Positions 7,330 to 15,164 of a stretch of DNA of 15,164 nt are shown piece after piece. Origin of the DNA: Glomus cerebriforme. Lineage: Eukaryota; Glomeromycota; Glomeromycetes; Glomerales; Glomeraceae. Below the pieces are notes generated by a model. That model was not told the DNA's origin. It did no database searches and saw nothing but the letters and a program-made list of their open reading frames with translations. The DNA is taken from positions 3,775 to 18,938 of the forward strand of contig QKYT01001163.1 of NCBI GenBank assembly GCA_003550305.1. Reading direction: 5' to 3'. The position numbers were made by a program, and so were the translations under genes. Positions within the stretch are counted from its first letter, which is position 1, and the number at the start of each line of letters is the position of its first letter.

Positions 7330-9593
7330 ATGTCTAATAATAACGAAATACAAAATACCGAAAATAAAAACGAATGGATTAATCGGATTGAAGATGCTAT
7401 TAACAAAAAACATATTAAATATTACGGATTTGAACATTTTAGTAATATTCAAGAAGTTGGTTCCGGAACATTTGGAAAAGTATTCCGTGTAAATTGGAAA
7501 AATGTCGAACATTATTTAGCGTTGAAATCTTTTTTTAATCTTAACAACGTCACTGTTAAAGAAATCGTTCAAGAGGTTGGATTTATAATTTCACATATTA
7601 AAACATTATTATTTTGTATTTATTATTACCTCGTATCCATTTTCTTAATTTTATATTATTGTACGTTAATGATTATTTAGATTACTTATCATCAAGATGT
7701 AAATTTTCATAACAATATTATTCGCTTTTATGGAGTTTCAAAAGTCGAGACAGGTATTAATAAAAATATTTAATGACAATTAATTTTTTATAATTTAATG
7801 TTTTTTTTTTTATAAAACTAATAATGATTTATTTTTATTTTTTTATTTAGTTGATATAATTGAACAAACAAAATATTTGATGGTGATGGAATATGCCGAT
7901 TGTGGTACTCTTCAAAAATATTTGAAGAACCATTTTAATAGACTTACTTGGGATAACAAATACAATTTGGCATACCAATTGGCTTGTGCAGTATCATGTT
8001 TACATGATGAGGGAATCGTACATCGTGAATTGGTAATTTTATTTGAATATTTATATTATAAATCAATACTATAAAATTTATTAATCATTTAACTTTTATT
8101 ATAGCATTCTTGTAACGTGTTGGTTAATCAGGGTGTCATCAAGTTGGCGGACTTTGGTTTATCAAAAAGAATTGAAGAAGCATCTAACCCACGTTCAAAT
8201 TTATTTACTTATATTGATCCCAAAAGATTAATGAATAGCATAAATATAGCAAAATTAGATGAGAAGAGTGATATATATAGTATTGGAGTATTGTTATGGG
8301 AACTATCAAGTGGGACCTCCCCATTTTGTGAAGAGACATATAATATTACTTTAATCTGTGAAATCATACAAGGTCGAAGAGAAAAAAATATTCCTGGTAC
8401 TCCTGAGGATTACGTAAATCTTTATACTGGTAATTATGATTTAAATTTTAATATATTCTTTGTTTTATTTATTATTAAAAGTTTATTTAATTTATTTTTA
8501 ATTATAAGAATGTTGGGATGGTGAACCAAATTTACGACCATCTATACATGATGTCGTTAAAAGATTAAAGATATTTATTCCACATTTAAGTAATGATCAA
8601 ACACCAAGTGACTATCAAATATTAAGTGAGCCCAAAAGCTCATTACGTGGAACCTTATCTCAAACGATTTCAGATTATAATCCAACACCAACAATACCTA
8701 CTCAAACTAGAAATATTTTATCTGGGAGGGATAGGGTTAATGAAATAATTGATATCATATTTAAGGATATGAACAGAGGAAATGAAGATACATGCAAGGA
8801 ACATATTCTTAATTATCTTAATAATCATAATATAAATTCAGAAGAAATTTATTATTGGCTATTAAATAATCAAAATGATTCAAATTACATTTTTTTACTC
8901 GGATTTTTTGATTTTCTAGGAATTGGAACAAATCAAAATTTAAGGAAAGCATTTAAATTATTTTTAGATGCATCAAGACAGGATCACATATTGGCGCTAG
9001 ATTTTGTTGGATTTTGTTATCATTATGGAATTGGAACCACAAGAGATGAAAATTCGGCTTTTGAATGTTTTGAAAAGGTGGCTAATAAAGATTGTGCAGA
9101 GGGTCAACTTGAATTAAGCTGTTGTTATGGAAATGGAATGGGTACTAGAAGAGATTTAAATAATGCTTTTTATTGGTGTGAAAAAGCTGCGAATAATGGA
9201 AATATAGTAGCTATGCATAATCTTGGCATTTTATATTTAAATGGATATGGTACTAATAGAGATGATCAAAAAGCTTTTGAATCATTTAAAAAATCAGCTG
9301 AAGGAGAATATCCAAATGGAATAATGATGTTAGCATATTGTTATAGTAACGGAATTGGAACTAATATTGATAAGCAAAAGGAAATTGACTCATATCGAAA
9401 AGCCGCAAATTTAGGATATATGGTAGCTCAATATAATCTTGGTATTAAGTATGAAGAAGGGGATGGAGTCGAAAAAGATATGAAACAAGCGATTCATTGG
9501 TATGATTTATCTGCTAAGCAAGGATATCAACCTGCTCAAAATAAAATAAGAAAACTTAAAAGGCGTAGAACTAAATCATGCAGAATCATGTAA
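7330..9593 (+). CDS. Gene B: protein kinase with Sel1 repeats, variant catalytic loop
   Basis: Exons are 7330-7575, 7681-7753, 7851-8032, 8105-8429 and 8509-9593 (1911 nt, 636 residues), with the same intron positions and phases as gene A. The intron-1 donor GTTGGA is weak; the others are ordinary. Glycine loop GSGTFGKV (44-51), Lys66, and DFG 183-185 are present, but the catalytic HRD reads HRE (164-166), replacing the catalytic-base aspartate by glutamate. The activation segment is also three residues shorter than in gene A (LFTYIDP instead of LLGMVPYIDP). Both changes point to weak or absent phosphotransfer, so this may be a pseudokinase. The linker is shorter and diverged (PTPTIPTQT) but keeps SLRGTLSQ at 320-327. 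About six Sel1 repeats follow (403-622). The tail RKLKRRRTKSCRIM is strongly basic and ends in a CaaX-like CRIM. I chose the ATG at 7330 over an in-frame ATG at 7288 because it matches the MSNNN starts of the paralogs. Confidence 0.87.
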
Positions 9594-9758
9594 ATGTATT
9601 TTATTATTTTTTTATTTCAATTGTTTTAAGGATAGATAACTATATGTATTATGAGATAAAACCAACTTCAATAAAGATACAGTATTATACCAGTAAGAAA
9701 GTTTTTAATAATGTGCTAAATTAAAGTATTATCTTTTTCGGTTCTACAAACGAATGTA
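9594..9758. other. 3' flank of gene B
   Basis: AT-rich sequence with a polyadenylation-type signal AATAAA at 9670-9675, 77 bp past the stop, the same spacing as in gene A. Nothing else is seen before the hAT-type element. Confidence 0.4.
9670..9675 (+). terminator. Poly(A) signal candidate for gene B
   Basis: AATAAA 77 bp after the gene B stop codon, at the same distance as the candidate in gene A. The motif is common in AT-rich DNA, so position is the main support. Confidence 0.4.
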
Positions 9759-9766
9759 AATACAAC

Positions 9767-9975
9767 TAGGGATTGGAATTTCGATCCTGAAAAAATCGAA
9801 ACAACATAGTAGAATCGATTCTTGAGAATCGATTCTTTACATATAAATCCAAAGCAATTTCCAATGCTGTCTAAGTGCTGTTAATTTTTACTAAATTAGA
9901 AACTGATTCGAAGTCAGGCTGACCATCTATAAAAAAAAATCTTGAAAAGATTCGAGAATCGATTCCAATCCCCTA
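9767..9975. mobile_element. hAT-type MITE with 8-bp target duplication
   Basis: A 209-bp element bounded by TAGGGATTGGAAT at the left and the inverted TAGGGGATTGGAAT at the right. It is flanked by identical 8-bp direct repeats AATACAAC at 9759-9766 and 9976-9983. An 8-bp duplication and terminal repeats starting YARNG (here TAGGG) are hallmarks of the hAT superfamily. Subterminal GAATCGATTC palindromes occur three times (9812-9821, 9826-9835, 9956-9965), as expected for transposase-binding repeats. There is no coding capacity, so it would have been mobilised by a transposase made elsewhere. The intact duplication and ends suggest a fairly recent insertion. Confidence 0.85.
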
Positions 9976-9983
9976 AATACAAC

Positions 9984-10396
9984 TAAAATATAAAATTAAC
10001 GAAAAATTATGGTCAAAATAAAAGTCAACTTTTAATTCCTTATTCAAGATTTGTTCACATCATCTGAAGGTAAGTATTGGCTGAAAGGTTGATAATCCTT
10101 AAAAGTTTTGCGGTCAACCTGCCAACAAATGACGAGACTCCAGAACATCCAATTAAATTATCCGTTCGTATTCACGAAATAATTATGTTAATTTAAAAAA
10201 TAAATCTTTATTTTTTTTTAAAAAAATAATAATTTAGTTAATTTACATTTTTTTCATAATAAATAACTAATTATTGACAATTTAATAAATGTTTTAAAAA
10301 TAAATACTGTAAAATTACCAAAATCTAATATTGTGACCAACATCGATAATATATCTTGTTTATTATCCTTTTCTATTTTATTCCTATTATTCTTGT
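9984..10396. other. AT-rich spacer, nothing recognised
   Basis: No frame, RNA gene or repeat end was recognised. The stretch around 10190-10320 is very AT-rich. Confidence 0.4.
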
Positions 10397-11040
10397 TTAT
10401 TTAAATTTATTCTCAATAATTTTCCTTCCTGGATCAATTAAAATTATTTTCCCATGTTGTTTCTTTGGTCCTTTTTTTCCAGTTTTCTGAATATTCTTAA
10501 TAATTCTTTCACTGAATCTTTTGAATTTCCACTTTTTCCAAATTCCATTATTCCTGGCACTTTTCTTCTCTAAGGAGTATATCTTTCTTTGTTTATATAC
10601 TTTTTTCTTCAAATTGCTCTTTCACTCTTTCCCTTCATCTATTCAACTTTGTCTTATCCATTCTTGAAAATGTTCTTTAATTTCTTTTTGTTTCTTTTTA
10701 TTCTTTAAAATAACTTTAATCATTTTGCCAGGATCCTATTTTAGCAAATATCTTCTTTCACTTATTAATTATTGTCTTGTTATTAAGTCTTTTCTTTCAT
10801 TTCCACTTCCTTCATTTTATTATTATTAACAATTTACCAATCTGTTTAATATTTGTTTCTTCTGTTATCTTGAACTTATTTTCTATTATTTCTTTACTGT
10901 ATTTCTTTATCTATCTGTCTTCATATTTGTATGTAAAACTATTTTATTTTTTTTTGTCCTATTCTTTTCTAACTTTTTCTTCTTACTTCTGCTGGTTGCT
11001 ACTCATTGAAATTCCCATCATTCAATATTGCTTCATAAAT
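10397..11040 (-). other. Pyrimidine-biased tract with a decayed lysine-rich frame on the minus strand
   Basis: The plus strand is T/C-rich over about 600 bp, so the minus strand is A/G-rich and reads as Lys/Glu/Ile-rich peptide in pieces. One minus-strand frame (10612-10397, 71 codons) ends HGKIILIDPGRKIIENKFK. A second piece upstream in another phase (about 10733-10640) reads DPGKMIKVILKNKKKQKEIK and then stops. The shared DPG[RK]..I phrase, with similar DNA, suggests either two copies of one repeat or one broken coding sequence. Such low-complexity lysine-rich translation may also be a composition effect. No family was recognised and I do not call it a gene. Confidence 0.4.
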
Positions 11041-11056
11041 GTTATTGTATATAATG

Positions 11057-11280
11057 TATAAGGAAATAAGGAAGCATTCTAATCTAAACCAAACTGGCAG
11101 TTAGGAGATACTCGACTATCTGACAGTCTTTCCTTGCCTGATATGAGGGAGACCTTATATGCAGTATAAGGAAGATAAGAGGGAGTTTAAAGGAAATTAA
11201 AAGAAACCAAACCAGCCAGGTAGGAGATATTCGACTATCCGACTGGATGATATGAGGTAGACCTCATATACAATATAAGG
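11057..11280. repeat. Tandem 108-bp repeat, two units, each with two hairpins
   Basis: Unit 1 starts at 11057 and unit 2 at 11165, each beginning TATAAGGAA; a third partial start is at 11274, giving periods of 108 and 109 bp. Each unit contains TAGGAGATA.TCGACTATC, a stem of GATA/TATC with a loop, closed further out by CTG/CAG in unit 1 and CCAG/CTGG in unit 2. A second hairpin follows: ATATGAGG-GAGA-CCTTATAT (11141-11160) in unit 1 and the perfect ATATGAGG-TAGA-CCTCATAT (11250-11269) in unit 2. The repeat is visibly less AT-rich than its surroundings. It could be a structured RNA, a transposon fragment or a satellite seed; no known family was recognised. Confidence 0.7.
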
Positions 11281-12385
11281 AAAGTTAAAGAGTTTAAAGG
11301 GTACGATTTTAAAAAGAAAATAAATGTATGTTAAAAATTTTAATAATTTAAAAAAAAAAAAATTCAACGAGTATTTATATAATAATTGATTTATAAATTT
11401 TTTGCAATTTCATAATTATTTATTTTATTTGTGATTCATGATTAAGGGATGAATAAATTTGATCACAAGTTGATTCTTTATGCATTATGAAGTCATAATA
11501 ATCAAAAAAAAAAAATTAGAGGATTTTTATTAATTCTTCTTAATATAGAATTGGTCCTCTTTTACCTGGGGCAAAACTAATAATTATTTTTTTACACTTT
11601 CTGGGGTCATAGAAATGTATTATTAATTGAAGTTTCTTTGAATTGCACCTTTATAAGGTCTATTAATTTGTAATAAAATATTTTGCTATTATAATAACTG
11701 AGGTAAACTTTTTTAAAATATTAAGGTACGGTATTTCATTATCATTCTAATTTTTGATTTGGTCTATATAATTTAATCAAAGTTAAAACAAATATAATTC
11801 TGGCTGAAATTAAAATTTTGTATGACATATGATATAATAAACGTAAGAAACATTCTCAAAAAAAAATTATAATTAAATATTTTAATTTATTTATTTTAAA
11901 ACAAATAACGAATATTCTTTAAAAACTCTAAAAACTTGTAAATTCTTGCTTGATACTGTATATCCGTATTTTAAAAAATAAATAATATATATCTTCATAA
12001 CATTTTGCATTGCTCTTAGTTTATTTTTAATATCTAATTTCAAATGCTAATTAAATAATTTTATCTTATATATGACAATAACCTTTTTTGCAACATTTAA
12101 ATGAATTCAAAAAATTTAAAAAATTTGTCTTTATCGTTAAATATCAATTCACAAAATCTTTTCATCTTCGTAATGCCTTCATTACATGTTCATTTTCTAA
12201 AAAAAAGTTTTTTTTTTATTTTTTGAAAGGGAAGAATTACACCTTAAAAATAATTACTCAAACTGATGTACATTATGTTAGTTATCCTACAACCTAACGG
12301 GTAAGTTGAATATCAAAAGATATATTTGTTATATTTTTTCAGTTTTGGATTAGTATATGTCGTAAGTTCATAGCGCGCAGTAAAT
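11281..12385. other. Long spacer before gene C
   Basis: Over 1 kb of AT-rich DNA with homopolymer runs. Short open frames here are Phe/Lys/Asn-rich with no sign of conservation or splicing context. No kinase relic, tRNA or transposon end was recognised. Confidence 0.45.
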
Positions 12386-12391
12386 CACGTG
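12386..12391. promoter_or_regulatory. E-box CACGTG upstream of gene C
   Basis: A palindromic CACGTG about 140 bp before the gene C start, in a patch (12370-12480) less AT-rich than average that also holds GCGCGC. CACGTG is the classical site for bHLH regulators in fungi. Not seen before genes A or B. Confidence 0.3.
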
Positions 12392-12462
12392 CTTTGTACG
12401 GATAAATTTCAGTGGTTGTGGAAGGAGCAAATAATTGCTTAAAATAGTGTCGCCCGAAATAC

Positions 12463-12469
12463 TATAAAG
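12463..12469 (+). promoter_or_regulatory. TATA box of gene C
   Basis: TATAAAG, 58 bp before the ATG at 12528. It differs from the CATAAATAG of the paralogs, and the leader upstream of CCATCCACT is not homologous, so gene C seems to have a partly replaced promoter. Confidence 0.5.
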
Positions 12470-12527
12470 GGAGCGATAAATACTAGTGATCAACAACTTA
12501 ACAATCTTTTTTTTTCCACCATCCACT

Positions 12528-14917
12528 ATGTCGGCTAATAATAAGTCTAAGTCTATTAAAGAAATACAAAATACTGAAAATACAGACGAATGGAATAATT
12601 GGATTGAAGAAGCTATTAATAAAAAACATATTAAATATTACGAATATGAACATTTTAATAATATTCAAGAAATTGGTTCTGGAGGATTTGGAAAAGTATT
12701 CCGTGCAAATTGGAAAAATTTTGAAAACCATTTAGCATTGAAATCTTTTTTTAATCTTGATAATGTCACTGTAAAAGAAATAGTTCGTGAGGTAATTTTA
12801 ACTAAATAACAAATATTTTGTGAAATTATAAATTTTTAAACATAATTATTTTTATTCGTGCATCTTTATATTTATTTTCTTAATCTTCCATTCATAGCTT
12901 ATGTTTCAACGAGATGTAGATTTTCATGTTAATATTATTCGCTTTTATGGGATTACAAAATTGGTATCAGGTATTGTATTAATTAATAATCAATTTTAGA
13001 TAAATTTTTTTGTAAAACTTATAATTGATTATGTATTTATTTTTTTTTATTATTATTAGAAAATACAATTGATCAATCAAAAAATTATTTGCTTGTGATG
13101 GAATATGCAAACAGTGGTACACTTTGAAACTATTTAAAGGAGAATTTTATCAGACTTACTTGGAATAACAAATACAACTTGGCATACCAGTTGGCTTGTG
13201 CTGTAGCATGTTTACATGATGAGGGAATCATACATCATGACTTGGTTATTTCATTTTAATATTGTATTACTATAATTAATCAATATTGTAAATTATTTTA
13301 CTTATATCATATTTTATTATAGCATTCCTGTAACGTGTTGGTTCATCAAGATGTTATCAAGCTGGCGGACTTTGGCTTATCAAAAAGGATTGAAGAAGCG
13401 TCTAAATCCCATTCAAAATTACTTGGTATGGTTCCTTATATTGATCCAAATAGTTTAATGGATAGCAAAAATTCAATAAAATTAAAAGAAAAGTATGATG
13501 TATATAGTATTGGCGTATTGTTTTGGGAAATATCGAGTGGAATCCCACCATTTAATAAAGAAGCATATGATTTTAGTTTGATGTATAAAATTTCGCAAGG
13601 TCGAAGAGAAACAATTATTCCTGATACTCCTAATGGTTATGCCAATCTTTATACTGGTAAATATCATGATTTCAATTTATTATTTATTTTATTTAATCTA
13701 TTTATTAAAAGTTTAATTAATCAAATATATATTTTCAATTATTAGAATGTTGGAATGGCGAACCAAGTAATCGACCATCTATGCATGAAGTTGTTAAAAG
13801 ATTGAGAATGTTTGTTTCACATTCAAACAATAATGTAACAATTTATCAACAAAATGATATAATTAATCATATACAAAATAAAAATCTAGCTTCAAATAGT
13901 TCAAATAAGATTGAAAATTCAGTTCATGGAAAATTATCTCAAATGATTCAAAATTTTCATAATATGAATACAATTGAAATAGAACATAATAGTAATATAA
14001 TATCAACAAATGAACAAATTAATGAAAATATTTCATATGGGATGGATTTAAGTATAATGGTTAATGAAATAGTTGATCTCATCTTTATGAATAATAAAGG
14101 AATAGAATGGAAAGTAACAAAACTACATGTTCTTAATTATCTTAATAATCATAATATAAATTCACAAGAAATTTATAATTGGTTATTAAATAATCAAAAT
14201 AATTCAGATTCCATTTTTTTACTTGGATATTTTAATTATAGGGGAATTGGAACAATTGAAAATGACGAGAAAGCATTTACATTATTTATTAATGCATCAA
14301 AGCAAGATCATATATTAGCGGAATATTTTGTTGGAGGTTGTTATGAATATGGAAGAGGAATTATAAAGAATGAAAAATTGGCTTTTGAATATTATGAAAA
14401 GCTAGCTAATAAAGATTATGCATTAGGACAATTTGAAGTAGGTTGTTGTTATGAAAAAGGAATGGGTGTTAAAAAAGATTTAAAAATAGCTGCTTATTGG
14501 TATGAAAAAGCAGCAAATAATGGACATTTGATAGCCATGTATAATCTTGGAATTTCGTATAAGAATGGAGTTGGTGTTGATAAAGATCATCAAAAAGCCT
14601 TCGAATTATTTAAAAAATCAGCTGAAGGAGAATATTCAAATGGTATAACAATGTTAGGATATTGTTATGATATTGGAATTGGAATTAATATTGATAAGCA
14701 AAAAGCAGTTGAATTATATCAAAAAGCCGCAAATTTAGGAGATGAAGTAGCTCAATATAATCTTAGTATTAAATATGAAAAAGGAGATGGAATTGAAAAA
14801 GATATAAATCAAGCAATTTATTGGTACAAACAATCTGGTAAACAAGAATATCAAGATATTCAAAATAAATTAAAAAAACTTAAAAAGCATAGAAATAATT
14901 CATGTAAAATCATTTGA
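12528..14917 (+). pseudogene. Gene C: kinase with Sel1 repeats, one in-frame TGA
   Basis: Exons by homology are 12528-12791, 12898-12970, 13060-13244, 13323-13656 and 13746-14917 (2028 nt). Exons 2-5 have exactly the lengths of gene A (73, 185, 334, 1172) and exon 1 is 18 nt longer (MSANNKSKSIKEIQ). The only break is TGA at 13125-13127, codon 135, in 'GTL*NYL', where gene A has Arg and gene B Gln; it fits a CGA-to-TGA change. Glycine loop GSGGFGKV, the ATP lysine and DFG are intact, but HRD reads HHD (171-173). About six Sel1 repeats (442-663) and a basic tail ending CKII (672-675) are intact. Everything after the TGA looks well preserved. This is a very young pseudogene, a polymorphic null allele, a sequencing error, or a gene making a truncated product. 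An internal ATG in exon 5 (13781) opens a 378-codon linker-Sel1 frame. Confidence 0.8.
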
Positions 14918-15164
14918 ATGTATTTATTATATAAATATATTTATAAATTATACTATTCATATAAAAGGATTAATAATTCACAACTGGAGAAATTAGTGGC
15001 CCTACATCTGGCAATTAATTTAATAAAAATATATATNACCCGTGGTAAAATTTTCTTAAAATATGCAAGCTTGATTGTGTAAATTAATCTGTAAAGTCAT
15101 ATCTCTTCTGATTTTAATTCTAATATTAGACAAAAACTTGCTCATATTAATGAAAGTGTAAAAC
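14918..15164. other. 3' flank of gene C to the window end
   Basis: AT-rich 3' flank sharing ATATAAAAGGAT..AATAATT with the 3' flank of gene A. AATAAA occurs at 15022-15027, about 105 bp after the stop. Base 15037 is an N, so assembly or base-calling is imperfect here; ACCCGTG follows it directly. No further gene is seen. Confidence 0.4.

Noticed and set aside
7194..7406. 70-codon minus-strand frame at the gene B start
   Set aside because: It spans the conserved promoter and the start of exon 1 of gene B antisense; no independent support.
9812..9965. tRNA-like B-box in the GAATCGATTC repeats
   Set aside because: The palindromes are subterminal repeats of the hAT-type element; no A-box, acceptor stem or cloverleaf can be built.
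10777..11061. 94-codon Phe/Leu/Ser-rich plus-strand frame resembling a membrane protein
   Set aside because: The hydrophobic translation follows from the T/C-rich composition of the tract; no stable domain or conserved polar pattern.
11240..11285. Possible hammerhead ribozyme in the 108-bp repeat (CTGGATGA followed by a hairpin)
   Set aside because: The conserved core is not met: CUGAUGA is interrupted and no GAAA follows the stem.
12088..12297. 69-codon plus-strand frame upstream of gene C
   Set aside because: Phe/Lys-rich translation with homopolymer runs, no homology recognised, no promoter or splice context.
1784..14917. CRISPR, prophage or bacterial defence system
   Set aside because: No regularly spaced repeats with spacers, and the spliced GT-AG genes show a eukaryotic nuclear genome.

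Overview
The window looks like nuclear DNA of an arbuscular mycorrhizal fungus, most likely Rhizophagus or a close relative (Glomeromycotina). This is an inference from four things. The DNA is strongly AT-rich. Genes are split by short AT-rich GT-AG introns. There is a lineage-typical fusion of a tyrosine-kinase-like (TKL-type) kinase domain to Sel1 repeats. An F-box-type/LRR-like gene lies next door. No bacterial features (operons, ribosome binding sites) are seen.

The core of the window is a local family of kinase-Sel1 genes in several states of repair. All use the same five-exon plan with intron phases 0-1-0-1. Exons 1-4 encode most of the kinase domain. The long exon 5 encodes the end of the kinase, a linker, about six Sel1 repeats and a basic C-terminal tail. 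From left to right the copies are: gene A (minus strand, 1784-4245, 669 aa, intact, canonical HRD); fossil psi-1 (minus, 4581-4864); fossil psi-2 (plus, 5529-6254); a weak kinase scrap (minus, 6600-6682); gene B (plus, 7330-9593, 636 aa, intact frame but HRD changed to HRE); and gene C (plus, 12528-14917, 675 aa apart from one in-frame TGA at codon 135, HRD changed to HHD). Copies left of about 4.9 kb point left and the main copies right of 5.5 kb point right, so the cluster diverges from a central region.

At the left edge a separate minus-strand gene (1-871, running off the window) encodes an F-box-like protein.

The non-coding DNA holds three non-autonomous transposon-like elements: a foldback element inside intron 1 of gene A, a hairpin-rich element inside intron 2 of psi-2, and a well-delimited hAT-type MITE with an 8-bp target duplication downstream of gene B. 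The large gap between genes B and C also contains a purine/pyrimidine-biased tract with a decayed lysine-rich frame, and a tandem 108-bp repeat that forms two hairpins per unit.

The three long kinase proteins share a polybasic tail ending in Cys-Lys/Arg-Ile-Ile/Met, which fits a CaaX prenylation signal. A membrane-anchored kinase with a Sel1-repeat docking or sensing arm is the most interesting functional hypothesis. A TATA-like ATAAATAG element lies about 40-65 bp upstream of the start codons of the F-box gene, gene A, psi-1 and gene B; gene C has a related TATAAAG.
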